From Butyrivibrio sp. LC3010 (GTDB lineage: Bacteria > Bacillota > Clostridia > Lachnospirales > Lachnospiraceae): a stretch of DNA of 64,000 bases. Location: contig NZ_AUJU01000002.1 of NCBI RefSeq assembly GCF_000424385.1, positions 124,001-188,000 of the forward strand, in the 5' to 3' direction. Shown in pieces: positions 18,806-29,189 of the stretch. The notes beneath the pieces are model-generated. The model was not told the origin of the DNA and did no database searches. It saw only the letters and a list, made by a program, of their open reading frames with translations. A program made the translations under genes and the position numbers. Each line of letters begins with the position of its first letter. Position 1 is the stretch's first letter.

Positions 18806-19975
18806 TTATACATCCTTTCTTACTACACGAACACGTATTACATCATCAATGTCCTGGATTTCCTTAACAAGGTCATCAGAAATACTACTTTCAACATCAA
18901 TAATAGTATAAGCGAAATCACCTCTGGATTTATTTGTCATATTTGAAATATTGTAATTCGCATTTGCAAGTACCTGAGTAAACTTACCAATCATACCTGC
19001 AACATTCTTATGGATAATAGCAAGTCTGGGACCTGTGCAAATGCCCTGCTCACAGCGCGGCATATTAACAGAATTCACGATATTACCATTTTCAAGGTAG
19101 TCCTTCATCTGTAACACTGCCTTAATAGCGCAGTTATCTTCTGACTCCTCTGTAGAAGCTCCAAGGTGAGGAATAACGATACAATCATCATGACCTGCAG
19201 TTACTGTGTTCGGGAAATCAGTTACATATTTTCTGATCTTACCTGAGTTGATTCCAGAAAGGACATCTGTTTCATTGCATAAGATATCTCTTGCAAGATT
19301 GAGAATAATAACGCCCTTCTTCATCTTTGCAATTGCTTCTGCATTGATCATTCCCTTAGTATTATCAAGTGCAGGAACATGAATTGTGATTATGTCACAT
19401 TTCGAATAGATATCATCAACGTTGGTAACGTGCTTTACATCTGATGAAAGGCTCCATGCTGCATCTACGGAAAGATAAGGATCATAACCGTATACTTCCA
19501 TGCCCAGATTTCTTGCTGCATTTGCAACTCTTACTCCGATAGCACCAAGACCTATGATACCGAGCTTCTTACCAGCAATCTCTGTTCCAGCAAATTTCTT
19601 CTTTGTCTTCTCAGTAAGCTTTGCAATTTCAGGATCTCCGGCATTTGCTCTTACCCATTCAACACCACCGATGATATCACGGGAAGCAATAAGCATTGCT
19701 GCTATTACCATCTCCTTAACACCGTTTGCATTAGCTCCGGGAGTATTAAATACTACTATACCTTCCTCTGCACATCTGTCTACCGGAATATTATTAACAC
19801 CGGCGCCTGCTCTTGCAATTGCAAGAAGATTATCAGAGAACTCCATCTCATTCATATTAGCGCTACGGACAAGAATTCCGTCTGCATCATCCACATTATC
19901 TACTGCCGAGTACTGATCTGTGAAATTATTTAAACCTACTTTTGCGATAGGATTTAAGCATTTATATTTAAACAT
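18806..19975 (-). CDS. serA: D-3-phosphoglycerate dehydrogenase
   Basis: The 389-residue enzyme oxidises 3-phosphoglycerate to 3-phosphohydroxypyruvate, the first step of serine synthesis. The NAD-binding motif is GKKLGIIGLGAIGVRVAN. Catalytic-region segments are ILNLARDILCNE (Arg) and VIPHLGASTEESEDNC (His and the acidic partner). A C-terminal ACT domain (about 315-389, from RLAIIHKNVAGMI) suggests allosteric control by serine. The enzyme is the short form without an intervening domain. It lies between serC and the DUF1015 gene. Confidence 0.96.
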   Translation of the reverse strand: MFKYKCLNPIAKVGLNNFTDQYSAVDNVDDADGILVRSANMNEMEFSDNLLAIARAGAGVNNIPVDRCAEEGIVVFNTPGANANGVKEMVIAAMLIASRDIIGGVEWVRANAGDPEIAKLTEKTKKKFAGTEIAGKKLGIIGLGAIGVRVANAARNLGMEVYGYDPYLSVDAAWSLSSDVKHVTNVDDIYSKCDIITIHVPALDNTKGMINAEAIAKMKKGVIILNLARDILCNETDVLSGINSGKIRKYVTDFPNTVTAGHDDCIVIPHLGASTEESEDNCAIKAVLQMKDYLENGNIVNSVNMPRCEQGICTGPRLAIIHKNVAGMIGKFTQVLANANYNISNMTNKSRGDFAYTIIDVESSISDDLVKEIQDIDDVIRVRVVRKDV

Positions 19976-20019
19976 TTTGTTTTCCTTTCAATAATTTATT
20001 AAGTCAAATTTCTGAAAAA

Positions 20020-21102
20020 TTATGAATTTGCTTTTTCAAATGTTTCCATAAAGTCTACAAGTTTCTGTACACCTTCCTTAGGCATAGCGTTATAAATGCT
20101 TGCACGCATACCACCAACTGTTCTGTGTCCCTTAAGACTTACAAGACCATTTGCAGTTGCCTCTGCGATGAATTTTGCGTTAAGGTCATCATTACCTGTA
20201 ACAAACGGTACATTCATCAGAGATCTGTCCTCAGGTCTTACTGTTCCTTTGAACATCTTGCTGTTATCAAGGAAATCATAAAGAAGCGCTGCTTTCTCTT
20301 CATTTCTCTTTTTCATCTCCTCAAGACCACCCTGAGCTTTGAGCCATTTAAACACAAGACCGCACATATAAATAGCCCAGCAGTTAGGTGTATTGTAAAG
20401 AGATCCGTTGTCAGCCTGAGTCTTCCATTTAAGCATTGTAGGAACAAAATCAGGAACATCATCTCTGATAAGATCTTCTCTTATGATACTGATTACCAGT
20501 CCTGCAGGTCCTACATTCTTCTGAACGCCGCCGTAAATAACACCGTAATCATTTACATTTACAGGCTCAGATAAGAAGCATGAAGATACATCGGATACAA
20601 GAATGTGTCCTTTAGTATTAGGAAGCTTCTTGAACTTTGTTCCATAAATTGTATTATTCTCGCAAATATATACATAATCAGCGTCTTCCGGAATATCCAG
20701 ATCAGAGCAATCAGGAATATATGAGAAAGTCTTATCTGCACTTGAAGCAACTTCGACCACTTCTCCATACTTCTTTGCTTCTGCCATTGCCTTTTTAGCC
20801 CACTGTCCGGTAACTATATATGCTGCCTTTTTATTCTGCATAAGGTTCATTGGTACCGCTGCAAACTGCTGACTTGCACCGCCCTGAAAAAATAGAACTT
20901 TATAATTATCAGGAATATTCATAAGATCGCGGATATCCTGTTCAGCTGTCTGAATAACCTGATCAAAGGCCTTGGATCTGTGGCTCATCTCATTAATTGA
21001 CATTCCACTTCCGTTATAATCAAGCATCTCTGCTGCAGCCTGTTTTAAAACCTCTTCCGGAAGTACTGCCGGACCTGCACTAAAATTGTAAACTCTGGAC
21101 AC
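20020..21102 (-). CDS. serC: Phosphoserine aminotransferase
   Basis: This class V PLP aminotransferase (360 aa) converts 3-phosphohydroxypyruvate and glutamate to O-phosphoserine. Markers are VYNFSAGPAVLP at the N-terminus, FFQGGASQQFAAVPMNL, and VIYGGVQKNVGPAG with the PLP-binding Lys195. GTG at 21102 is chosen because AGGAGG lies 8 nt upstream and the mature N-terminus matches the family; the 14 codons upstream are unlike it. It is the first gene of serC-serA-DUF1015. A phosphoserine phosphatase was not found in the window. Confidence 0.96.
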   Translation of the reverse strand: MSRVYNFSAGPAVLPEEVLKQAAAEMLDYNGSGMSINEMSHRSKAFDQVIQTAEQDIRDLMNIPDNYKVLFFQGGASQQFAAVPMNLMQNKKAAYIVTGQWAKKAMAEAKKYGEVVEVASSADKTFSYIPDCSDLDIPEDADYVYICENNTIYGTKFKKLPNTKGHILVSDVSSCFLSEPVNVNDYGVIYGGVQKNVGPAGLVISIIREDLIRDDVPDFVPTMLKWKTQADNGSLYNTPNCWAIYMCGLVFKWLKAQGGLEEMKKRNEEKAALLYDFLDNSKMFKGTVRPEDRSLMNVPFVTGNDDLNAKFIAEATANGLVSLKGHRTVGGMRASIYNAMPKEGVQKLVDFMETFEKANS

Positions 21103-21179
21103 TGTTTTTTCCTCCTGTGATAAAAAAATATTTGGCAAACACAAATTTAATTTTTTATTTTTTTAGAACTCGAATCTTT

Positions 21180-21219
21180 GATTTAAAAATAATTTAAATC
21201 ACAAATATTTTTTTGTCAA
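21180..21219 (-). promoter_or_regulatory. serC promoter with overlapping dyad
   Basis: On the minus strand TTGACA (21214-21219), a 17-nt spacer and TAAATT (21191-21196) form a good sigma-A promoter for serC. The dyad GATTTAAA-N5-TTTAAATC (21180-21200) covers the -10 element and could be an operator; no regulator is known. Confidence 0.65.
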
Positions 21220-21257
21220 CTGTATATTCCATAATTAATGTTATTTAATATTTTTAA

Positions 21258-21299
21258 AAGAAAAAACTCCTAAATTTCATTAGAAATTCAGGAGTTTTA
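21258..21299 (-). terminator. Intrinsic terminator after the L,D-transpeptidase gene
   Basis: On the minus strand AAAACTCCT...AGGAGTTTT, with AT-rich inner pairs and a short loop, is followed by TTTTCTTTT. It lies 3 bases after the stop at 21302. Confidence 0.85.
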
Positions 21300-21301
21300 A
21301 T

Positions 21302-22795
21302 TTAGTAATAAAGCAATACAGGTACGCCAACTTCAACTTGATTATACAGTTTTTCCATGAGATCAAGTGGTGAATTTATGCATCCATGAGAACCGGAACG
21401 TTTGTAAATTTCGCCACCAAATTCCTTTCTCCAGGTGGCATCATGTATCCCTATTCCCTTATTAACACCAAGCCAATAATTTACAAATGAAGCATAGTCA
21501 GCACCTCGTAAAATTGTGTGATATCGCTTATTGTAAATGTGGTAAAGTCCTACAGGAGTACCTCTTCCGAGGCCGATATTACCGGTTACAATGTCATACT
21601 CAATACAGATTTTTCCATTCTTGTAATATCTAAGATGCTGATTACCCATATCAACAAGAATATATTCCTTACCAAGCTCAGCACCATCCAAAACTAATGA
21701 TTTATTGGGAAGAGCTATTTCAGACACAGCAGGTCCGGCACCATCAATAGAATTTACGAAATTCTCATATTCCTTATTCTCATCATATAGCTTTCCGTTC
21801 TTGTTGCCGCTGACATAAATGAGACCTTTGCCATCTTTCTGATATCTTTCTATACATTGATTTGTATCTATCTCAGCCAGCTTGTCACAGATAAAATCGT
21901 ATACATTGGAGCAGCTTAAAAGAATATTACCATCTTTATCAGTTACAATATTCTCTTCGACACGATAATCTCTTGGAAACTCTATTACCTTATCACCTGC
22001 AATAAAGTAACCATTTCCCGGATTTTCCTCGCTCTTTTCTTCATCAATAGCCTTATCCAACTCATCAAGAGTGATCATCCATTCAGTGATATCAGACGGA
22101 GCGGCACTTATTTTATTTTCGGCTATCCTAATCGAAGCATCGTTATTTTGAACTTTATCTATTCTCTCAAACAGATCATAGACCTTCATGTCGTCCTCTG
22201 TCGCTTTTATATCATCATAAAAGTCAGATAACGAGCTCACATCAGCTTCATACTTTTTCTGATAAACAGCATCTTTCACAAAATCATAAACTTTACGGAA
22301 ATTAGCCGTCTTTTCAGAGGATGTTTCCAAATAATATCCGCTATCATTTTTCTTTAGCTGATAATATGGCTTATCTGTTACATCAAACAGATTCCATTCA
22401 AGCAATATTTTTTCAAGCTTTTCCTCATCAAAAGAAGGACTGCCCGGGATTTCACGATTCTTTGATATAAATAAATTTTCTCCCCAAATAAATGGATTTT
22501 GGGAATCCATTATATTTTTAAGCTCATCATAGTAATCGATACTAAAATCAATAGAATCTGAATTGATGAAGTACTTTTCCCCATCGGCAGCTGAAACAAC
22601 AATACCATTGTAAAAGGTATTGTTCTTCAGCTCATTATTGGCCTCATTCACTGTCTTACCGGTACAATAAACATGATTGATCCATGTACCGTAAGCAAAG
22701 CTTCCGCTGTAGTAAAAGCCCAACAGTAAATATATTGTTATAAAAGAACCCAAAGATAATGCCAGAACTAAATATAAAATTCCCCTCTTCTTCAT
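21302..22795 (-). CDS. Membrane-anchored L,D-transpeptidase (YkuD domain)
   Basis: The 497-residue protein has one N-terminal membrane helix (about 7-28), an extracytoplasmic region with a probable PG_binding_4-type segment, and a C-terminal YkuD domain (about 365-497). The catalytic motif is SGSHGCINSP with Cys472; the upstream His lies in GIHDATWRKEF. Such enzymes cross-link peptidoglycan stems (3-3 links) or attach proteins to them. It starts 15 bases after ilvB and shares the downstream end of that operon, which is probably incidental. Confidence 0.92.
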   Translation of the reverse strand: MKKRGILYLVLALSLGSFITIYLLLGFYYSGSFAYGTWINHVYCTGKTVNEANNELKNNTFYNGIVVSAADGEKYFINSDSIDFSIDYYDELKNIMDSQNPFIWGENLFISKNREIPGSPSFDEEKLEKILLEWNLFDVTDKPYYQLKKNDSGYYLETSSEKTANFRKVYDFVKDAVYQKKYEADVSSLSDFYDDIKATEDDMKVYDLFERIDKVQNNDASIRIAENKISAAPSDITEWMITLDELDKAIDEEKSEENPGNGYFIAGDKVIEFPRDYRVEENIVTDKDGNILLSCSNVYDFICDKLAEIDTNQCIERYQKDGKGLIYVSGNKNGKLYDENKEYENFVNSIDGAGPAVSEIALPNKSLVLDGAELGKEYILVDMGNQHLRYYKNGKICIEYDIVTGNIGLGRGTPVGLYHIYNKRYHTILRGADYASFVNYWLGVNKGIGIHDATWRKEFGGEIYKRSGSHGCINSPLDLMEKLYNQVEVGVPVLLYY

Positions 22796-22810
22796 ACCTT
22801 ATCCGGACAG

Positions 22811-24496
22811 TTATGCCCTGTCCTTTCCCTCTAAATCTTTCTCATCAAAAGCTTCACTTATTGATCCGCCGGGAGATACCATAGGAAATACCTTCTCATC
22901 CGGATCAACTGCAATATCGAGAAGTACAGGACCTTTCGCATCCAGAGCTTTTTTAAGGGCAGGAAGAACCTCATCCTTCTTTGTAACTCTGATTGCCATA
23001 CATCCAAGTGCTTCAGCAACTTTACAATAGTCCACTTTGTCGGTAAGAATGGTATTTGAATAGTGCTGATTATAATACAAGTTTTGCCACTGCCTTACCA
23101 TACCAAGAACCTGATTGTTTATAACTACCTCAATCACATGAATATTATATCTGCTGGCAGTTGCCAGTTCGTTCATATTCATTCTGAAGCATCCGTCACC
23201 TGCAATATTTACTACAGTCTTTTCAGGCATGCCAACCTTTGCACCAATGGCTGCGCCAAGTCCATATCCCATAGTTCCAAGGCCACCGGAGGTGAGGAAA
23301 GTTCTGGGATGCTTGAATTTGTAGAATTGCGCAGTCCACATCTGATGCTGTCCTACATCAGTTGAAATGATAGCTTCACCATCAGTTAATTTATCCAAAG
23401 TCTCAATTACATAAGGACATGTAAGAGATTCTTTGTCATAATTAAGCGGGAACTTCTTCTCATATTCTTTAATATGAGCAATCCATTCAGAATGATTCTG
23501 CTGGGTAAGCTTATCATTGATTTTCTCAAGCACTTCCTTAAGGTCACCCACTATATAATAATCAGTACGTATATTCTTATTGATCTCTGCAGCATCTATA
23601 TCAATCTGCAGTATCTTTGCTTTCTTAGCAAAAGTCTTGGCATTTCCTATAACACGATCAGAGAATCTCGCTCCAAGAGTAATCAAAAGATCGCATTCAC
23701 TGACACCAAAGTTAGAAGTTTTAGTGCCATGCATACCAATCATACCGGTATAGAGGCTGTGATGACCATTAAACGCGCCTTTTCCCATAAGTGTATCGCA
23801 TACAGGTGCCTGAATTCTCTCAGCAAATGTGAGCAGTTCATTATTAGCACCTGAAATAACAGCACCACCACCGACATATATAAATGGTCTTTTAGCGTGC
23901 TCAATCATCTTAACTGCTGTAGCAATATCATCTTCAGTATACTTTAACGGTCTGTCCTTATGAACAGGTTCTGAGAATTTATAATCGCATTTTGCTGCTG
24001 TTACATCCTTAGTAATATCAACAATTACAGGTCCCGGTCTTCCGCTCCTTGCAATATCAAATGCTTTTCTTATAGTATCTGCAAGCTGTTTTATGTCCTT
24101 AACAATATAACCGTGTTTTGTTATAGGCATGGTTATACCTACGATATCTACCTCCTGAAAGGTATCTTTACCAAGCAACGGCAGATTTACATTACAGGTA
24201 ATTGCAACCATAGGAACTGAGTCCATATATGCAGATGCAATACCTGTCACAAGGTTTGTAGAGCCCGGGCCGCTGGTTGCAAGGCAAACGCCAACTTTTC
24301 CTGTTGCTCTTGCATATCCGTCCGCAGCATGTGATGCGCCCTGCTCATGTGACGTTAAAATGTGCTTTATCTGATCCTGTTGCTTATATAATTCATCGTA
24401 AACATTTAAAATTGTTCCCCCCGGATAACCAAAAACAGTATCTACTCCCTGTTCTTTAAGGCATTCCAGTACAATCTGTGCTCCTGTAAGCTGCAT
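22811..24496 (-). CDS. ilvB: Acetolactate synthase large subunit
   Basis: This ThDP-dependent enzyme (561 aa) condenses pyruvate to acetolactate, or pyruvate with 2-ketobutyrate. The ThDP-activating Glu lies in HILTSHEQGASHAADGYARATG near residue 50. The FAD/central domain and a C-terminal GDGCFRMNMNELATA metal-ThDP motif are present. It is of the biosynthetic AHAS type. No small regulatory subunit gene (ilvN) is adjacent, which is unusual. It follows ilvD by 35 bases. Confidence 0.95.
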   Translation of the reverse strand: MQLTGAQIVLECLKEQGVDTVFGYPGGTILNVYDELYKQQDQIKHILTSHEQGASHAADGYARATGKVGVCLATSGPGSTNLVTGIASAYMDSVPMVAITCNVNLPLLGKDTFQEVDIVGITMPITKHGYIVKDIKQLADTIRKAFDIARSGRPGPVIVDITKDVTAAKCDYKFSEPVHKDRPLKYTEDDIATAVKMIEHAKRPFIYVGGGAVISGANNELLTFAERIQAPVCDTLMGKGAFNGHHSLYTGMIGMHGTKTSNFGVSECDLLITLGARFSDRVIGNAKTFAKKAKILQIDIDAAEINKNIRTDYYIVGDLKEVLEKINDKLTQQNHSEWIAHIKEYEKKFPLNYDKESLTCPYVIETLDKLTDGEAIISTDVGQHQMWTAQFYKFKHPRTFLTSGGLGTMGYGLGAAIGAKVGMPEKTVVNIAGDGCFRMNMNELATASRYNIHVIEVVINNQVLGMVRQWQNLYYNQHYSNTILTDKVDYCKVAEALGCMAIRVTKKDEVLPALKKALDAKGPVLLDIAVDPDEKVFPMVSPGGSISEAFDEKDLEGKDRA

Positions 24497-24531
24497 TTAA
24501 ATATTGCTCCTTTTCTCAACCTGCTTTTTTA

Positions 24532-26196
24532 TTATTTTATTTCAAGAATTGCTCCTCTGTTACCACTTGTAACCATCTTTTCATATCTGGAAAGATATCC
24601 TGTTGTGATTTTGGGTTCTCTGGGAGTCCACTCAGCTCTTCTCTTAGCAAGCTCCTCATCAGATACCTTCATATCGAGTTTATTGTTATTAATATCGATA
24701 GAAATAATATCTCCCTCTTTTACAAGTGCAATCGGTCCCCCAACAGCTGCTTCAGGTGATACATGGCCTATTGAAGCGCCTCTGCTTGCGCCCGAGAAGC
24801 GTCCGTCTGTGATAAGTGCTACAGTTGAACCAAGTCCCATACCTGCAATTGCAGAGGTAGGATTAAGCATTTCCCTCATGCCGGGACCGCCCTTAGGACC
24901 TTCGTATCTGATAACTACCACATCACCTTCTACTATCTTTCCACCAAGAATTGCAGCGATAGCATCTTCTTCACAATCAAATACTCTTGCGGGGCCTTCA
25001 TGTACCATCATCTCAGGAACAACTGCCGATCTCTTTACAATGCCGGTATCAGGAGCAAGATTCCCCTTAAGAACAGCGATACCGCCGTTTGGCATATATG
25101 GATTATCTATCGGTCTTATAACTTCCGGATCAAGATTATGAACATTCCTTATATTCTCGCCCACAGTTTTTCCTGTGCAGGTTAGCAGATCAAGATGAAG
25201 CAGATCCTTCTTTGCGAGCTCGCTCATTACCGCATAAATACCGCCTGCCTCATTAAGATCTTCCATGTAAGTAGGACCTGCAGGTGCAAGATGGCAAAGG
25301 TTTGGTGTTCTGTCGGAAATCTCATTTGCCATCTCCATATTGATCTCTATACCTGCCTCATGAGCAATTGCCGGCAGATGAAGCATGGTGTTTGTAGAGC
25401 ATCCCAGCGCCATATCCATGGCAAGAGCATTCTCAAAAGCTTCCTTTGTCATGATATCTCTGGGACGAATATTATTCTTAACAAGCTCCATGATCTGATA
25501 TCCTGCCTTTTTAGCAAGTCTTATGCGCGCAGAATATACCGCAGGAATAGTTCCGTTACCTCTAAGGCCCATTCCTATAACCTCTGTAAGACAGTTCATG
25601 GAATTAGCAGTATACATTCCTGAACATGAACCACAGGTAGGACAAACCTTTTCTTCAAATTCAGACAGTTCTTCATCAGTCATTTTTCCAGCTGATACAC
25701 TGCCTACTGCCTCAAACATTGAACTTAATGAGCGTTTTTTACCGTGCACACGTCCTGCCATCATAGGACCGCCTGAGCAGAAAATAGTGGGAATATTTAC
25801 TCTGGCAGCAGCCATAAGAAGTCCGGGAACATTTTTATCACAGTTGGGAATCATTACCATTCCATCGAAAGCATGAGCCATTGCCAGACACTCAGTACTA
25901 TCTGCAACAAGATCTCTTGTTACGAGTGAATACTTCATTCCTACATGTCCCATTGCAATACCGTCACATACAGCTATAGCCGGTACGATTACGGGCATTC
26001 CGCCAGCCTCGGCAACACCAAGCTTTACTGCCTGTGCAATTCTGTCCAACTCCATATGTCCCGGAATTATATCACTCTGAGAGCTTACTATACCAATAAG
26101 AGGCTTTTTCCTCTCTTCAGCTGTGAAGCCAAGTGCATTAAACAAGCTTCTGTGAGGTGCCTGTTGAAGTCCTTCCATTACGCGATCACTGTTCAT
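24532..26196 (-). CDS. ilvD: Dihydroxy-acid dehydratase
   Basis: The 554-residue iron-sulfur enzyme dehydrates 2,3-dihydroxyisovalerate and its homologue in valine and isoleucine synthesis. Cluster-binding Cys residues lie in [11 protein letters not shown] and [16 protein letters not shown]; further signatures are [14 protein letters not shown] and [28 protein letters not shown] lies upstream of the ATG. A 12-bp perfect palindrome (AGCGGATCCGCT, about 26222-26233) lies in the short gap before the gene. Confidence 0.97.
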   Translation of the reverse strand: MNSDRVMEGLQQAPHRSLFNALGFTAEERKKPLIGIVSSQSDIIPGHMELDRIAQAVKLGVAEAGGMPVIVPAIAVCDGIAMGHVGMKYSLVTRDLVADSTECLAMAHAFDGMVMIPNCDKNVPGLLMAAARVNIPTIFCSGGPMMAGRVHGKKRSLSSMFEAVGSVSAGKMTDEELSEFEEKVCPTCGSCSGMYTANSMNCLTEVIGMGLRGNGTIPAVYSARIRLAKKAGYQIMELVKNNIRPRDIMTKEAFENALAMDMALGCSTNTMLHLPAIAHEAGIEINMEMANEISDRTPNLCHLAPAGPTYMEDLNEAGGIYAVMSELAKKDLLHLDLLTCTGKTVGENIRNVHNLDPEVIRPIDNPYMPNGGIAVLKGNLAPDTGIVKRSAVVPEMMVHEGPARVFDCEEDAIAAILGGKIVEGDVVVIRYEGPKGGPGMREMLNPTSAIAGMGLGSTVALITDGRFSGASRGASIGHVSPEAAVGGPIALVKEGDIISIDINNNKLDMKVSDEELAKRRAEWTPREPKITTGYLSRYEKMVTSGNRGAILEIK

Positions 26197-26283
26197 AAAA
26201 AACCTCCTTAATAATATCTTTAGCGGATCCGCTTAAGATAAATCTCTAACGTTCCACAATTTTCATAATTTATACTATCTCTC

Positions 26284-27927
26284 TTATCTTTTATATAAAA
26301 CAAAGTTCTCATTCTCATAAAAGATAAAATAGTTAGCATTTACATAGTCCCAGGGTATTGTTTCATAGGTCTGATAAAATTTCCATAAGTCCGGCCCATT
26401 ATAGCCTTCATACATCATATTTTTATCGACAAGAATATAATCACAATCCGTTATATCATAATTTTCGCAATCAATTCCCCATCCGAATTTAAGCAGAAAT
26501 TGCTGATCACAATCAATGGCACATATCTTTTTAGCACTCGTGGGATGTGCAATATAGAGAGCGTTATAACAATTGGTTTCTCTTTTGCCGAGCTGATTAT
26601 GATAATCCGGTCTTAAAATCATTACAACTGACATTACGACCATCATTAAAACAGGTAATGAAACTATAATATTTTTCAGCCCCCTGCTCTTCTCCCTTTT
26701 CCTGAGTAAGTATCTTAGCTTTACGCTTAAATGCTCAAGCACAAAAGCAAATGACATGGCAGAAAGAACTCCTGCATAGGAAAATACACGAAAATATGGT
26801 AATTTAGCCTGAATAATAAGCATAATAGGATAGCCGATTATATTAAACACCATAAGCAGATTAAAAATTGTTCTGCTGTTTTCAAAATGTCTTATACACT
26901 CAAATATCAGAATAATACTTGCGCTTATTATAAAAAAATACGTAACAGCATTTAAACCCGGATAATTATATCCGCATAAGCCTCTTGCCCAATTTAAAAG
27001 ATTCTGGATATAGCCATTCCTGCTTACACTTTGTATATAAGGCTGAGAGAGCATATAATCAATACCCGTAAAAGAAGCCTTGAACGGATGTGTAAGTATT
27101 AGTCTGACATGTGACATACCATAAAATACACTGCTCTCATCCTTAACAAGAAGATTCGATCCAATTGCAAGCCATATAACAAGATAAAGGACAAACACGA
27201 TCAGCGCGCTGATAAGCCCTGTGATAATACAGTTCTTTAGTATTTTATAATATCTTGAAGTCCAAATCTGACCTCTATTGTCATACGTTCTGTAGCCATT
27301 TACAACCAGAAAGAAACCTGCTGCAAGGCATGATGGTATAACCCAGTAAATACTGCTTGGCAATGTGTATAAACCCAGTACCAATGCAGTTCCAAAAGCA
27401 ATGTAATCAAAAAGCTTAAACTCACCAGATCTGCATATAATCGTCAGCTGCCTTATAGTAATTAGAAAACAGGTCGTTGCAAGAGTATATCCTCTTCCCT
27501 GAACCGACATTTCATTAACAAGCATATTGGAAAAATACAAAAGCATAGCTCCATATGCATACCAATCATCAAAAAAACGTCTGCCCAGCCTATAAACAAG
27601 AAAAGGGTTTAAAACAGCACAAAAGAAAGATATTCCCCTCAGCCCCATATATGAATTGCCGAATAAGTCGAGTATAGATGAAAGCACTGAATACCCTACG
27701 TGATTATTCGGAAGCGGCCAATGAATAGCCGCATATACAGGTCCTCTGCTTATAAAATAATAATATGTATATAATTCATCATACCAGGGAGTCAGATAAG
27801 TGGAGCGCCAGATATAGTAAAAGAACATAGCTATCACTGTAAGCACAACCACCATATCTATAGGTTCCTGGGGCAGATAATCATATAAAGTTAAGTCATC
27901 TTCAGATTCTTTCGATTCGCGAAGCAA
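26284..27927 (-). CDS. Polytopic membrane protein, GT-C glycosyltransferase-like
   Basis: The 547-residue protein has about 11-12 membrane segments. The first external loop has [12 protein letters not shown], an acidic pair typical of GT-C (PMT/ArnT-type) glycosyltransferases that use lipid-linked sugars, followed by GRGYTL. The C-terminal 100 residues form a soluble tail. The start is uncertain. A TTG at 27927 makes a 26-base overlap with leuB. An ATG at 27855, just before the first membrane helix, has an AGGA about 10 nt upstream and may be the true start. It lies between leuB and ilvD, and the reason for this position is unknown. The acceptor and sugar cannot be inferred. Confidence 0.7.
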   Translation of the reverse strand: MLRESKESEDDLTLYDYLPQEPIDMVVVLTVIAMFFYYIWRSTYLTPWYDELYTYYYFISRGPVYAAIHWPLPNNHVGYSVLSSILDLFGNSYMGLRGISFFCAVLNPFLVYRLGRRFFDDWYAYGAMLLYFSNMLVNEMSVQGRGYTLATTCFLITIRQLTIICRSGEFKLFDYIAFGTALVLGLYTLPSSIYWVIPSCLAAGFFLVVNGYRTYDNRGQIWTSRYYKILKNCIITGLISALIVFVLYLVIWLAIGSNLLVKDESSVFYGMSHVRLILTHPFKASFTGIDYMLSQPYIQSVSRNGYIQNLLNWARGLCGYNYPGLNAVTYFFIISASIILIFECIRHFENSRTIFNLLMVFNIIGYPIMLIIQAKLPYFRVFSYAGVLSAMSFAFVLEHLSVKLRYLLRKREKSRGLKNIIVSLPVLMMVVMSVVMILRPDYHNQLGKRETNCYNALYIAHPTSAKKICAIDCDQQFLLKFGWGIDCENYDITDCDYILVDKNMMYEGYNGPDLWKFYQTYETIPWDYVNANYFIFYENENFVLYKR

Positions 27928-29008
27928 TTATATCTCCCATCTTAGAGCATCCACACTTTTTACTCTCATCAATGCTCTCATCACCACGAATAAGATCTAC
28001 AGTTCTATAGCCATCTTCAAGAGCCTTTTTTACTGCATCTTCTATGCTTTGAGCCTCTTTATCAAGCTTGAACGTGAATTTTAGCATCATAGCTGCTGAC
28101 AAAATTGTGGCAATAGGATTGGCAATATCCATGCCTGCTATATCCGGTGCACTTCCATGACTTGGTTCATATAATCCAAAACTGGTCTCATTTAAAGAAG
28201 CGCTTGGAAGCATACCTATTGATCCGGTAATCATACTTGCCTCATCAGAAAGGATATCTCCAAACATATTCTCAGTTAATACAACATCAAACTGAGAAGG
28301 ATCCTTAACAAGCTGCATTGCACAGTTATCAACAAGCATATGTGAGAGCTTTACTTCCGGATAGTCTGCTGCTACTTCCTCAACCACCTTTCTCCAAAGT
28401 CTTGAGGAATCAAGTACATTCGCCTTATCAACACTTATTACGCTTTTGGATCTCTGCATTGCTACTTCGAAGGCTTTGATTGCAATTCTTCTTATCTCGC
28501 TCTCTTTATAAACAAGCGTATCGGTTGCAACAAGCTCACCATCGACTTCTTCAGTTTTCCTGTCACCAAAATACAATCCGCCTGTTAATTCTCTCATAAT
28601 AAGGAGATCAAAGCCCTTATCTGATGTCTCTGCTTTAAGCGGACATGCATCCTGAAGCTGATCATATAAAAAAGCTGGTCTTAAATTTGCAAATAGATTT
28701 AAGGATTTTCGAAGCGCAAGAAGTCCGGCTTCGGGTCTAAGAGACGGTTCAAGTTTATACCAGGGTGAAGTAGAAGTGTTTCCACCAATTGAACCCATCA
28801 AAACGGCATCTGCTTTTCTGCAGGCCTCGATTGTTTCTTCAGTAAGAGGTTTACCATAGGCGTCAATAGAAGCTCCGCCCATAAGAACATCAGTAAACTC
28901 TATTTCATGGCCGTAAACAGAGCAGACTTTATCAAGAACTTTCTTAGCCTCTGCTACAATTTCCGGTCCTATACCATCACCCGGTATACAGGTTATCCCC
29001 ATTTTCAT
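27902..29008 (-). CDS. leuB: 3-Isopropylmalate dehydrogenase
   Basis: This NAD-dependent beta-decarboxylating dehydrogenase (368 aa) converts 3-isopropylmalate to 2-oxoisocaproate in leucine synthesis. Signatures are [28 protein letters not shown] and [37 protein letters not shown] (read in segments). The substrate-binding [23 protein letters not shown] agrees with LeuB rather than isocitrate dehydrogenase. AGGAG precedes the ATG. It heads the leuB-membrane protein-ilvD-ilvB group; leuA, leuC and leuD are not in the window. Confidence 0.96.
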   Translation of the reverse strand: MKMGITCIPGDGIGPEIVAEAKKVLDKVCSVYGHEIEFTDVLMGGASIDAYGKPLTEETIEACRKADAVLMGSIGGNTSTSPWYKLEPSLRPEAGLLALRKSLNLFANLRPAFLYDQLQDACPLKAETSDKGFDLLIMRELTGGLYFGDRKTEEVDGELVATDTLVYKESEIRRIAIKAFEVAMQRSKSVISVDKANVLDSSRLWRKVVEEVAADYPEVKLSHMLVDNCAMQLVKDPSQFDVVLTENMFGDILSDEASMITGSIGMLPSASLNETSFGLYEPSHGSAPDIAGMDIANPIATILSAAMMLKFTFKLDKEAQSIEDAVKKALEDGYRTVDLIRGDESIDESKKCGCSKMGDIIASRIERI

Positions 29009-29038
29009 ATTTTTTCTCCTCTTTAAACTATATGTTTA

Positions 29039-29062
29039 TATTTGACTCATTATGGTCAAATA
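29039..29062. repeat. Dyad upstream of leuB
   Basis: TATTTGAC-N8-GTCAAATA is a perfect 8-bp inverted repeat about 30 bases before the leuB start. On the minus strand it contains a TTGACC that could serve as a -35 element. It could be an operator or a leader hairpin. Confidence 0.45.
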
Positions 29063-29119
29063 CAAATCTGCAAGTGTGAAAGGTATGCACGCTGGCGGTA
29101 ACCAACTCCCCATATAGTT

Positions 29120-29150
29120 ACAGCCGGCAAAAATAAAGTTCGCCGGCTGT
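29120..29150 (-). repeat. GC-rich stem-loop between yajC and leuB
   Basis: ACAGCCGGC and GCCGGCTGT form a perfect 9-bp stem with a 13-nt loop, 40 bases after the yajC stop. No T tract follows on either strand, so it may be a weak terminator or an mRNA-stabilising structure. Confidence 0.55.
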
Positions 29151-29189
29151 CCACGTTATAATGCAGACTGAAACCAGTCCTCTTTTAAG

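Noticed and set aside
26222..26233. Palindrome AGCGGATCCGCT before ilvD as an operator
   Set aside because: It lies within the operon in a short gap, with no promoter nearby, and a 12-bp palindrome can occur by chance. It is noted in the ilvD entry only.
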